The position numbers and the translations under genes are program-made. Shown piece after piece: positions 45,830 to 54,054 of a stretch of DNA of 64,000 nt. The DNA comes from Bacteroidota bacterium (lineage in GTDB: Bacteria > Bacteroidota > Bacteroidia > Chitinophagales > BACL12), in contig JADKAC010000005.1 of NCBI GenBank assembly GCA_016715425.1, positions 1,054,001 to 1,118,000 on the forward strand, written 5' to 3'. A model generated the notes under the pieces. The model saw nothing but the letters and a program-made list of their open reading frames with translations, did not search any database and was not told the origin of the DNA. How positions within the stretch are numbered: position 1 is the stretch's first letter; every line of letters starts with the position of its first letter.

Positions 45830-45906
45830 TTATATTCCCTTTCCGGCATTATCCGGACAGGTTCAATGGGTGTAATCTCAGCCGCAATATGCAGCACCCC
45901 AAGAGA
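45830..45906 (-). ncRNA. TPP riboswitch (THI element)
   Basis: Minus-strand RNA with the conserved order GGGGTGC (45894-45900), GGCTGAGATTACACCC with CTGAGA at 45876-45881, GAACCTG (45858-45864), the helix CCGGATAATGCCGG, then AAGGGAATA closing P1. These are the pyrimidine- and pyrophosphate-sensor parts of the TPP aptamer. It ends about 50 bp before the receptor start, so TPP binding probably blocks translation or continued transcription of that gene. The ORF that can be read through it (45691-45897) is an artefact. Boundaries are approximate. Confidence 0.93.
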
Positions 45907-45945
45907 TATGATGCAAAGATAGTTATGTAAATTTTTTAAAACGAA

Positions 45946-46461
45946 TTATTCAGAAATACACTCTGCAATAATTTCCTTAGCATACTGAATGCGTTGTGAT
46001 TGATTACCAGAAATTTCAAAATACTTTTTACCTGCAGTTATTAAATGCGATTTATATATTTCATACAAAATATCACTTCTGCCTTCATCTTCACGAAGCG
46101 GATCTTCTTCCCAAATAAACTCAGGTTTACAAAGCAGGTAAATACAATTGGATTCTTTATTCCAGAAATCATTGAATGCAGAATTATTGTAATTGAATTT
46201 ATCTTGTAACCAGATAATAGTGGTCAATACATCTGTATCATAAATAATGGCTTGAGTATTTTTAGTTTGAGTAAAAGTTTGCATTTGTTGTTTGCCAATA
46301 TGCAGCACATCGTCCAAAGTATATTTTCTATCTAATGCAAGTAAATACTCTCTCGCATATTCCGGTATCAATGGCAATTGCAAAGATTGTGAAAGTGCTT
46401 CGGCAAGTGTTGTTTTACCGCTGGATTCTGGACCTGTGATAATAATATTAAGTGCTTGCAT
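45946..46461 (-). CDS. NadR-like P-loop nucleoside/vitamin kinase (AAA_28)
   Basis: ATPase/kinase of 171 residues (ATG 46461; another ATG at 46476 adds MHKYT). Walker A is ITGPESSGKTTLAE, and PEYAREYL, IIYDTDVLTT and CKPEFIWEEDPLREDEGR follow. The pattern is that of the ribosylnicotinamide kinase domain of NadR. Next to a PnuC-family permease it suggests uptake with trapping by phosphorylation. Because a TPP riboswitch lies just below, the substrate may be thiamine rather than nicotinamide riboside. It overlaps the permease gene. Confidence 0.85.
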   Translation of the reverse strand: MQALNIIITGPESSGKTTLAEALSQSLQLPLIPEYAREYLLALDRKYTLDDVLHIGKQQMQTFTQTKNTQAIIYDTDVLTTIIWLQDKFNYNNSAFNDFWNKESNCIYLLCKPEFIWEEDPLREDEGRSDILYEIYKSHLITAGKKYFEISGNQSQRIQYAKEIIAECISE

Positions 46462-47014
46462 CGTGTACTTGTGCATTGAGTTTTTTTCGCCATTCTATAT
46501 ATCCGGCAATGGCAATTAATAAGAAAATGAGATACTGAAATGCAGTAACATTTAAATTTTTATAGATATACAATGGAATAGAAGCTAAGTCTCCAACAAT
46601 CCAAAAAATCCAATGATAAATATTTTTCTTTGCCATCAGATACATGGCAATAATAAATATAGAAGTATTAAAAGCATCTGCCCACGGCACATTTGAATCA
46701 GTAAAATTTTGTAATAGAAAACCTAATCCTACAAATAACAATAATGTGAGAAATATTAAAATGATATTTTCTTTAAATGAAGAGCGGATGATAACTGCTT
46801 TCTTTTCAGTCGTATCTAATTCCGAGGATTGAAATTTCCTGCCGTACATCCAATAATACCAGCCGAATATGCTAATGATGAAATAATATAAATTGATAAA
46901 AGCATCTGCATACAATTTTGCAAAAAAGCAAATCAACACATATAAACCCACGCTAATTAATCCGATAGGATAAACAAGAATATTTTCTTTCTTGGCAAAC
47001 CATACACTCAGCAC
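46448..47014 (-). CDS. PnuC/PnuT-family vitamin permease
   Basis: Inner-membrane transporter of 188 residues from a GTG start, with about seven helices. Family motifs include KENILVYPIGLISVGLYVL, INLYYFIISIFGWYYWM and the C-terminal IYHWIFWIVGDLASIPLYIYK. Members carry nicotinamide riboside (PnuC), riboflavin (PnuX) or thiamine (PnuT); residues deciding specificity were not scored. The frame continues upstream with FDIKEIILSVWIEIIAAFTG, which looks like the genuine first helix, up to a stop near 47080, but no ATG/GTG/TTG is available there. The real start is therefore unclear. Confidence 0.85.
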   Translation of the reverse strand: MLSVWFAKKENILVYPIGLISVGLYVLICFFAKLYADAFINLYYFIISIFGWYYWMYGRKFQSSELDTTEKKAVIIRSSFKENIILIFLTLLLFVGLGFLLQNFTDSNVPWADAFNTSIFIIAMYLMAKKNIYHWIFWIVGDLASIPLYIYKNLNVTAFQYLIFLLIAIAGYIEWRKKLNAQVHDAST

Positions 47015-47091
47015 GCCGGTGAATGCAGCAATAATTTCTATCCAAACACTTAATATTATTTCTTTGATATCAAATAGATTTTAAATAAAAA

Positions 47092-47115
47092 AAGGAAGAT
47101 AAAAATATCTTCCTT
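47092..47115 (-). terminator. Rho-independent terminator of the DUF4197 gene
   Basis: Minus strand: AAGGAAGATA, loop TTTT, TATCTTCCTT, then T-rich sequence. It is 22 bp past the stop codon at 47137 and lies just ahead of the permease gene. Confidence 0.85.
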
Positions 47116-47136
47116 CGCAAACATATTATTTAAAAA

Positions 47137-47838
47137 TTATTTCCCAAACACTTCTTGTAAAATATCCGTTACCTGATGCGATACATCGTTTCTGATTTTT
47201 CCTTCTTCCTCTCCCACCAAATAAAATAATCCATCTAAACCTTTATTGGTTGTATAGTTTGCAAGATCAGTATCTACAGGATCGGTAAACGGAATAGAAT
47301 TATATAAATCTATTACATCTTCCCATGCTTGTTGCGCTCCCACAGATTCTAAAGACTCCTGAATATCCGGTTTAAATGCGGTGTATAAATCAGTAAATGT
47401 TTTCACACGCAAATAATTTGTAGCTGCTGTGTCCGCTCCATTTAAAATATTAAATGCATCATTAATGGTTATACTCATAATCGCATTTTTAAAAATTGGA
47501 GTAGCTTTTACCGCTGCATCTTCTGCTGCACTATTTAATTTTTTCACAAATGCATCTACCAGAACACTGCCACCCGGAAGTGCATTCACAACAGACATCA
47601 CCACATTTGCTTCTTCCGGAAATGGAATTTTTATAAATGGATTTGAAAAATAGCCGTTCGTTAAAGAACCCTTTGTCACGGCAGTATCCGTACCCACATT
47701 CAATGCTTCTTTTAATCCTGCTGCCACTTGTGATTCGGTAAGTGCTGGATTTAAATCTTGCAGATTTAAACCATCACATGAAAAAAGGGTTATTGAAATG
47801 AATAATGCAGAAAAAATAATTTTAATTGATTTAAACAT
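47137..47838 (-). CDS. DUF4197 domain lipoprotein
   Basis: Protein of 233 residues. MFKSIKIIFSALFISITLFSCDG ends in a lipobox (LFSC). The DUF4197 signature follows: LTESQVAAGLKEALNVGTDTAV, GYFSNPFIKIPFPEEA, FKNAIMSITINDAFNIL and KGLDGLFYLVGEEEGKIRNDV. DUF4197 proteins are found alone in many Gram-negative bacteria and have no known function. Single gene with its own terminator. Confidence 0.9.
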   Translation of the reverse strand: MFKSIKIIFSALFISITLFSCDGLNLQDLNPALTESQVAAGLKEALNVGTDTAVTKGSLTNGYFSNPFIKIPFPEEANVVMSVVNALPGGSVLVDAFVKKLNSAAEDAAVKATPIFKNAIMSITINDAFNILNGADTAATNYLRVKTFTDLYTAFKPDIQESLESVGAQQAWEDVIDLYNSIPFTDPVDTDLANYTTNKGLDGLFYLVGEEEGKIRNDVSHQVTDILQEVFGK

Positions 47839-47963
47839 GTTGTAGATTTTTATCTGCGACGAAGTTAAAATATTATGCCAAGTATTTAGTTAAAGCAAAA
47901 GTCATCGGAAACCCATCTTATTTGTCCTCAAAATTTTAAAATCAACAACGGAACTTTATAGTT

Positions 47964-48722
47964 ATGTATAAAAGTTTAAAAACCAGTATGAAAAAAATTT
48001 CAAATAGAACATATCTTTTTATTACAATCATTATTATGTTGTTTGTGGTTGCATCATGTACACATAATCCACTGATGTTTTCCGATATGCCACTTGAACC
48101 ACCTATTATTGATACCAGCGAAACTTCAGAAGGAATTCCATGTGATCCCGATACCAGTTATTTTGTAAATGATGTGCTTCCTATTTTAATAAGTAATTGC
48201 GCTATTTCCGGATGTCATGATCAGGAAACACATGAGGAGGGTATTATTTTAAATACTTATTTCAATGTAATGGCAAGTGATGTTGTGAAACCAGGAGATG
48301 CAAATAACAGTGATATGATTGAAGCAATAATTGAATCAGATTTAGATGACAGAATGCCTCCACCTCCTGCGCCACCCTTAAGTTCGGATGAATTAGCAAT
48401 ACTAAAAGAATGGATAAATCAGGGTGCAAAAAATAATAGTTGCGGAGAAGAATGTGATACTTTAAATGTAACCTATGTAGGAAGTATTCAGCCAATATTA
48501 AGTTCTAATTGTCTTGGATGCCATGATGCAAACCCATCTGAAGGTGCAATGGATCTTACTAATTATGATGGTGTAGCGGCCGTTGCTGCTGACGGTAGAT
48601 TATATGGGGCACTTAATCATGATCCGGGATTTGAGGCAATGCCTTTAGATGGTGATAAGTTGTCTGATTGTAAAATTGATAAAATCAGAATATGGATTGA
48701 AGAGGGCTATTTAAATAATTAA
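47964..48722 (+). CDS. Haem-motif lipoprotein with planctomycete-type cytochrome C domain
   Basis: Predicted lipoprotein of 252 residues, or 244 from Met9 (47988), with lipobox VVASC. It has two haem-type motifs: CAISGCH (CX4CH, near 78) and CLGCH (CX2CH, near 178). Each follows the pattern of a short cytochrome C-like domain that also contains a distal Met (MPPPPAPPLSSDEL, AMPLDGDKLS), suitable as axial ligand. DELAILKEWINQGAKNN is the usual ending of the domain in Bacteroidota. Likely an electron carrier on the periplasmic or outer-membrane face. A paralogue follows at 48960. Confidence 0.8.
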   Translation: MYKSLKTSMKKISNRTYLFITIIIMLFVVASCTHNPLMFSDMPLEPPIIDTSETSEGIPCDPDTSYFVNDVLPILISNCAISGCHDQETHEEGIILNTYFNVMASDVVKPGDANNSDMIEAIIESDLDDRMPPPPAPPLSSDELAILKEWINQGAKNNSCGEECDTLNVTYVGSIQPILSSNCLGCHDANPSEGAMDLTNYDGVAAVAADGRLYGALNHDPGFEAMPLDGDKLSDCKIDKIRIWIEEGYLNN

Positions 48723-48934
48723 TATTGAATTACAACAAGTAAGGATTTTCAATCTCTTCAAATTATCTTCTAATTATAGATTTCAAATATTTATGACAAA
48801 AGATATAGATACTAAAATTAATTAATGAACTTTTGTACGCTACCAAATTTCAATTGCGCATACTTCCATTGAAAATAATTTCTGGAAACTGAGATACATC
48901 TTCATATTTGCATAAAGATTTAACAAACTATTTT

Positions 48935-48942
48935 TATTTTTG
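48935..48942 (+). promoter_or_regulatory. Putative promoter of the second cytochrome-like gene
   Basis: TATTTTTG (-7, TAnnTTTG) lies 17 bases ahead of the ATG at 48960. A TTTG at 48907-48910 is 24 bases upstream, slightly wider than the typical 19-23. Confidence 0.5.
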
Positions 48943-48959
48943 AAAATTACAGCAAGCCA

Positions 48960-49361
48960 ATGAAAAAGAAATATAACAAGATATTTATTATTTGTACAGG
49001 AACAATTGTGATGGTTGTTGTCAGTTTTTTCCAATCCTGTTATTACGATAATGCGGAAGAATTACTGGGAACACAAGTCTGCGATACAGCAGCAGTTTCT
49101 TTTAATTTGGATGTACTACCTATATTGCTTACCAATTGTGCAACTACGGGATGTCATAATGAGGAATCACACCAGTCTGATATCATTTTAAATACATATG
49201 CCAATGTGATGGCAAGTGATGTTGTGATTAGCGGTTTACTTGTTGGTGCAGTGGATTGGCTCGACGGATTTTCTCCTATGCCGAAAAATGGATCACAATT
49301 ACCCGCATGTGAACGGGCATTAATTACGAGTTGGGTAAATCAAGGGGCATTAAATAATTAA
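48960..49361 (+). CDS. Small cytochrome C-like lipoprotein
   Basis: Protein of 133 residues. Signal peptide with lipobox FFQSC (near 23-27). Single haem-type motif CATTGCH (CX4CH), then EESHQSDIILNTYANVMASDVV, nearly the same text as in the first domain of the 47964 protein. FSPMPKNGSQLPACERALI holds a Met that could be an axial ligand. It is thus a one-domain paralogue. It is followed after 2 bases by the DUF5777 gene, so the two are co-transcribed. Confidence 0.8.
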   Translation: MKKKYNKIFIICTGTIVMVVVSFFQSCYYDNAEELLGTQVCDTAAVSFNLDVLPILLTNCATTGCHNEESHQSDIILNTYANVMASDVVISGLLVGAVDWLDGFSPMPKNGSQLPACERALITSWVNQGALNN

Positions 49362-49363
49362 GG

Positions 49364-50242
49364 ATGAAACAACTTTTTATAATAGTACTATGCTGCATAA
49401 CCTTCTATTCATCAGCACAAACAGATTATGCGTACCAAACCTTTAATGACCCAAGAATTATTAATGGATATTCTGTAGAAACAAAACCTCAAGGAATTGC
49501 AACCTTTGTTATTTCGCATCGCTTCGGAGATATTTATCAAAATAATGCAAGCAGTATTCTTTACAATTTTTTTGGTTTTGATGGCGGTGCAAATATGCGC
49601 ATAGCGATGGATTATGCACCCACTAATTGGTTGATGGTTGGTGCCGGTAGAAGCAGCTTTGATAAAACTTATGACCTCTATGCAAAAGGCAGAATTCTTC
49701 GTCAAAGCACAGGAGAAAAGAATATGCCTATAAGTCTAAGTGGATATGCAGATGTTTCTATTATTACTGATACTTCGGATGCATTATTAGATACTTTTTT
49801 TGTTGATCGTTTAAATTATGCTTATCAAATATTTATTGCTCGCAAATTCAACGATGCATTTTCAATGCAACTAGCTCCCTCTTTCGTGCATAGAAATTTA
49901 GTGGCAACAAAAGCTGAAAGCAATGATGTGTTCGCAATTGGTATTTCTGCAAAATGGCAATTTGCAAAAAACGTTGCCATTAATGGTGAATACTACTATA
50001 CGTTTCCAAATCAATTACTGGAAGGTTATACAAATTATGTGGGTATTGGTTTTGACTTTATTACCAAAGGACATGTTTTTCAATTGCAGATTACTAACTC
50101 ACCTTATCTTATTCCTACATACTTTATTGCCAATACCCAAGGTAAAGTGTTTGATAAAGATGCTGAAGGCAATTTCGATTTAAATATTCGATTTGGGTTT
50201 AATATTGTCCGTGATTTTAAAATTGGTGGCCGGCAGTATTGA
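49364..50242 (+). CDS. DUF5777-type outer-membrane beta-barrel protein
   Basis: Protein of 292 residues with a signal peptide (MKQLFIIVLCCITFYSSA) and beta strands along its length (TFVISHRFGDIYQNN, ANMRIAMDYAPTNWLMVGAGRSS, FNIVRDFKIGGR). The start TFNDPRIINGYSVET and the strand ISHRFG correspond to the DUF5777 family. It is probably an outer-membrane barrel of unknown substrate. The 2-base spacing to the cytochrome-like gene suggests it belongs to the same electron-transfer or respiratory module. Confidence 0.85.
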   Translation: MKQLFIIVLCCITFYSSAQTDYAYQTFNDPRIINGYSVETKPQGIATFVISHRFGDIYQNNASSILYNFFGFDGGANMRIAMDYAPTNWLMVGAGRSSFDKTYDLYAKGRILRQSTGEKNMPISLSGYADVSIITDTSDALLDTFFVDRLNYAYQIFIARKFNDAFSMQLAPSFVHRNLVATKAESNDVFAIGISAKWQFAKNVAINGEYYYTFPNQLLEGYTNYVGIGFDFITKGHVFQLQITNSPYLIPTYFIANTQGKVFDKDAEGNFDLNIRFGFNIVRDFKIGGRQY

Positions 50243-50330
50243 TAACAAGTTAAAATCTTCTTGTTCAAAAATTATCTGCATGTAAAATTGTCTGCCTAAT
50301 ATTGTAACATCAGTTAACGGTTTACGCCAC

Positions 50331-52676
50331 ATGCTTAATAACCTTTTTCAAAAATTCTATAACAGATATGTGTATCCGATAGCAAGCGCTTACCCTATTC
50401 CGGTGAAAGTAGCTTCTTACGGTCTTTACATTATTGGTTCTTTTGCAATCGCATTATTTTTATTTTACTTATTAATTCTTGGTGGAGTGTTTGGTTTTAT
50501 GCCGGGCAAAGCCGAGTTACGGGATATTAAAAATTATACTGCATCTGAAGTGTATTCATCAGACAGTGTTTTAATTGGGAAATATTTTATAGAGAATAGA
50601 ACAAATGCAACGTATGCGCAATTGCCACCGCAATTAATTGAAGCTTTGGTAGCCACTGAAGATGCAAGGTTCTATGAACATGGCGGCATTGACTTTTTAA
50701 GTTTTATGCGAGTAATGATTTATTCTATTTTATTAAATAATGAAAGCTCCGGTGGTGGAAGTACTATTTCACAACAACTTGCAAAAAACCTATTTCAGCG
50801 GAAAGATATTTTTCTGATTGGTATGCCTGTAAATAAAATGCGTGAGATGATGATTGCCGGAATGCTTGAACGTATTTATACCAAAGAAGAAATTCTGACT
50901 TTATATTTTAATACTGTTCCTTTTGGAGAAAATTGTTTTGGTATCGAAGCAGGTGCTTTGCGTTTCTTTAATAAAAAACCACATGAACTTTCGGTAGAGG
51001 AAAGTGCTGTGCTTGTCGGGCTATTAAAAGCAAATACTACTTACAATCCACGTTTATATCCGGAGCGTTCTTTAAGCAGAAGAAATACTGTTTTAGCATT
51101 AATGCAAGTAAATGGATATCTGACCAAAGCAATTTCTGATTCACTTCAAAACTTACCCTTGGAACTGGATTATAATAATGATACAGGTGCTCAAGGATCT
51201 GCTTCTTATTTCAGAGAATATTTGCGTATTTATATGGAGAGCTGGAGCAAAGATCATTTGTTACCCGATGGTACTATTATTAATATTTATACAGATGGTT
51301 TAAAAATTTATACAACCATAGATTCAAGATTGCAAAAGTATGCGGAAGAAGCTATGCAAGAACATATGGAGTATTTGCAAACACAATTTATAAGTCATTG
51401 GGCTAATAGAAATCCATGGGGTAAAGCGGAACGTGTTGTTACCGATGCAATCAAGCGTTCCGACAGATATAAGCACATGAAAAATGCAGGGTACAGTGAA
51501 AAATATATTCTGGATTTTTTTAATGAAGAACAAGTGAAAACAACTTTGTTTTCCTGGGGAGGTGATATTGATACTACGATCTCACCGATAGATTCCGTAA
51601 AGTATTCTTTGAAATTATTGCGAGCCGGATTTCTTGCTATGGATCCTTCAAACGGAAATGTAAAAGCATGGGTTGGCGGTATTGATTTCGGTACTTATAA
51701 ATATGATCATGTTAAATCAAAACGACAAGTTGGATCTACTTTCAAACCCATTGTATATGCCGCTGCTTTGGAAGCAGGAATTAATCCTTGTACCATGATT
51801 CCGAATCTGTTGAGAACATATCCTGAATATGATAATTGGCAGCCTGAAAATTCCGGTGGTGAATATGGAGGTGCGTATTCTATGAAAGGCGGACTTACAT
51901 ATTCTGTAAATACAATTGCGGTGCAACTTGCTATGGAAGCAGGTATTTCTAATATAGTAAGTCTTGCAAAAAAAATGGGAATTACTTCTTCAATTCCTTC
52001 TGTTCCGGCAATTGCTTTAGGCACAACAGATATTTCTTTATTCGAAATGATTCAGGTGTATAGCACTATTGATAATCGTGGTACGTGGACTGAACCTGTT
52101 TTTATTTCTCGTATTGAATCTTCCGTTGGTGATACAATTTTTATTCAGGAAAAACCGGTGAGAAAACAAGCATTTAGCCAGGCAAATTCTGCACTCTTAA
52201 TTGATATGATGCGCAATGTAATAAATCAGGGTACTGGTGCGAGATTGCGAGGAACTTATGGACTTGGCAGTATTCCACTTGCAGGAAAAACAGGAACCAC
52301 ACAAAACAATACCGATGGATGGTTTATAGGATTTACACCAAAATTAGTTGCCGGTATTTGGGTAGGTGGAGAAGATCCTTCAGTAAGATTTAGAAGTACG
52401 GCTTTAGGTCAAGGTGCATCAATGGCTTTACCTGTATTTGGAAAATTCATGAATAAAGTGGTGAAAGATCCTGATACAAAAAAATATGCATGGGGAAGTT
52501 TTAATGCATTGCCCGATTCGATGATGGTGCAATATGATTGTCCACTTTGGATACCCGATACAATATCCGTTGACTCACTAAATTTCTTTAAAAGGGTATT
52601 TCATAATATCCGCAATAAAATAAATGCAGACACTATAGATTCGATAGAAGTGTTTGATTTTCCGGGAGCGGAATAA
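50331..52676 (+). CDS. Class A penicillin-binding protein (transglycosylase/transpeptidase)
   Basis: Bifunctional peptidoglycan synthase of 781 residues. One transmembrane helix (about 30-55). The GT51 glycosyltransferase part has catalytic Glu in VATEDARFYEHGGID, GGSTISQQLAKNLF and the RKMREMMIA-like stretch NKMREMMIAGMLERIYTKEEIL. The transpeptidase has SxxK in VGSTFKPIVY, SxN in YSVNTIAVQ and KTGT in LAGKTGTTQNNTDGW. Similar to PBP1a. The C-terminal tail after 740 is short. It stands alone with no terminator hairpin evident. Confidence 0.95.
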   Translation: MLNNLFQKFYNRYVYPIASAYPIPVKVASYGLYIIGSFAIALFLFYLLILGGVFGFMPGKAELRDIKNYTASEVYSSDSVLIGKYFIENRTNATYAQLPPQLIEALVATEDARFYEHGGIDFLSFMRVMIYSILLNNESSGGGSTISQQLAKNLFQRKDIFLIGMPVNKMREMMIAGMLERIYTKEEILTLYFNTVPFGENCFGIEAGALRFFNKKPHELSVEESAVLVGLLKANTTYNPRLYPERSLSRRNTVLALMQVNGYLTKAISDSLQNLPLELDYNNDTGAQGSASYFREYLRIYMESWSKDHLLPDGTIINIYTDGLKIYTTIDSRLQKYAEEAMQEHMEYLQTQFISHWANRNPWGKAERVVTDAIKRSDRYKHMKNAGYSEKYILDFFNEEQVKTTLFSWGGDIDTTISPIDSVKYSLKLLRAGFLAMDPSNGNVKAWVGGIDFGTYKYDHVKSKRQVGSTFKPIVYAAALEAGINPCTMIPNLLRTYPEYDNWQPENSGGEYGGAYSMKGGLTYSVNTIAVQLAMEAGISNIVSLAKKMGITSSIPSVPAIALGTTDISLFEMIQVYSTIDNRGTWTEPVFISRIESSVGDTIFIQEKPVRKQAFSQANSALLIDMMRNVINQGTGARLRGTYGLGSIPLAGKTGTTQNNTDGWFIGFTPKLVAGIWVGGEDPSVRFRSTALGQGASMALPVFGKFMNKVVKDPDTKKYAWGSFNALPDSMMVQYDCPLWIPDTISVDSLNFFKRVFHNIRNKINADTIDSIEVFDFPGAE

Positions 52677-52689
52677 ATAGGAAACGATT

Positions 52690-52790
52690 TAAGTTATAAA
52701 TTGGTGAACTACTAATTTTAGAATTATTCTATTTGCCTTATTGACCTCAGTATGTGGCTCTGCCCAAACGAAAGAAACGTTTAACTTTTG
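52690..52790 (+). other. Possible relic of a secreted-protein gene start
   Basis: After an in-frame stop, the plus strand encodes NFRIILFALLTSVCGSAQ then TKETFNFW, which looks like a signal peptide with a cleavage site GSA before Gln. There is no usable start codon, and the reading soon runs antisense through the DUF3185-like gene. It may be the remnant of a lost gene or a coincidence. Confidence 0.25.
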
Positions 52791-53005
52791 GATTTACCAA
52801 CTGTATAAAGCCCCCCTGCAAAAAGTGCTACCGCAATACCTAAATAAATGTATCCTTCTTGTTTACCGGATTCGTCAGACGCTTTTATTTTTAGCCCTAA
52901 TAAATTTACCTCTTTAGTATTATCATCAATTTTATTGATGCCCACATAAGCAACTGCCAAGCTGATAATGATAATAATAATTCCAACAATTTTTGATGCT
53001 TTCAT
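52781..53005 (-). CDS. Small two-helix membrane protein, DUF3185-like
   Basis: Protein of 74 residues from ATG 53005 (MKASKIVGIIIIIISLAVAY); the frame opens earlier at 53014. Two transmembrane helices enclose a loop with KIDDNTKEVNLLGLKIKASD, and the protein ends YIYLGIAVALFAGGLYTVGK. The topology and size resemble DUF3185, often linked with general stress. No operon partner. Function unknown. Confidence 0.65.
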   Translation of the reverse strand: MKASKIVGIIIIIISLAVAYVGINKIDDNTKEVNLLGLKIKASDESGKQEGYIYLGIAVALFAGGLYTVGKSKS

Positions 53006-53142
53006 ATTTTGCAATGTTAATTCCTATAAAATATTTTAAAGTATATAATTCTATTTTCTACTTTTTGTTCATGAGAGATTATTTTTTCACAATAATTTCA
53101 ACGAAAGAAAATGATATCTAATGAAAAAAAATAAACAATCCT

Positions 53143-53859
53143 CTATTTATTCTCATTCCAATAATAACTATCAGGATAAGGTCTTTTACCAAAGATTGCT
53201 GTACCTACTCTGATAATTGTTGAGCCTTCTTCAATAGCGGTTTCAAGGTCGCCACTCATTCCCATGGAAAGCTCATATACAGGAATATCTTTTTCTAAAA
53301 TTTGTTGTTGTAATTTTTTAAGTAAACGAAAACATTTGCGCACTTTTTCTATGTCCGCAGAAAAAAGTCCGATGGTCATTAACCCTTTAATATTTAACCG
53401 ATCAAGTTGATTTACTTTTTGTGCAAAGTCAACTATTTTTTCAGGTGCCATTCCAAATTTACTTTCTTCATAAGATGTGTTTACCTGAAGAAAAACATCT
53501 ATTGATTTATTTTCAAATTCTAAACGTCTTTGCAATTTTTCTGCAAGTTCTATTCTATCTAAAGATTGAATACAATCTGCATAAAGAATTACCTCTTTTA
53601 TTTTATTGGTTTGCAGATGACCGATAAAATGTGTTTGATGTGGAATGGTTTTAAGTGGTTCAAATTTCTCTATTAATTCCTGCACTTTATTTTCTCCAAT
53701 TAAAGTTTCTCCTGCATTAAGTGCTATTGTTATTTTATCTGCTGAAATAGTTTTGGTCGCTAATAATAATTTCACCTCATTACTATTTCTGTTGCTGATT
53801 ATGCAAGCATTATCTATTCTTTTTTTAATAATAGAAAGGTTAGCTAAAATTTCATTCAT
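53143..53859 (-). CDS. yggS: YggS-family PLP-homeostasis protein (PLPBP)
   Basis: Cytoplasmic pyridoxal-phosphate-binding protein of 238 residues that keeps vitamin B6 and amino-acid pools in balance. The lysine that binds PLP is in LLLATKTISAD. IGENKVQEL, HFIGHLQTNK, LQVNTSYEESKFG, LNIKGLMTIG, ELSMGMSGDLETAIEEGSTIIRVGTAIFG are conserved through the family. Length is typical. The family has no catalytic activity known. Single gene. Confidence 0.95.
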   Translation of the reverse strand: MNEILANLSIIKKRIDNACIISNRNSNEVKLLLATKTISADKITIALNAGETLIGENKVQELIEKFEPLKTIPHQTHFIGHLQTNKIKEVILYADCIQSLDRIELAEKLQRRLEFENKSIDVFLQVNTSYEESKFGMAPEKIVDFAQKVNQLDRLNIKGLMTIGLFSADIEKVRKCFRLLKKLQQQILEKDIPVYELSMGMSGDLETAIEEGSTIIRVGTAIFGKRPYPDSYYWNENK

Positions 53860-54054
53860 TATTTAATGGCATTGAAGTGCTTTTAATTTTATAATTGCAG
53901 TTGATATTGGCAAATGAACATCTGGCTAAAATAATACATGGATATTATAGTCAACTCCCAGATAACAGTTGTTGCTATTGAAAGGCTGTATTTGTAGGGC
54001 AGTTTATTTTTAAAAGAATTAACTTTAAAAATATTTATTAGCAATTAATTCTGC

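Noticed and set aside
45691..45897. Minus-strand ORF beginning MLHIAAEITPIEPV upstream of the receptor
   Set aside because: It is the translation of the TPP riboswitch; the conserved bases are RNA aptamer elements, not codons.
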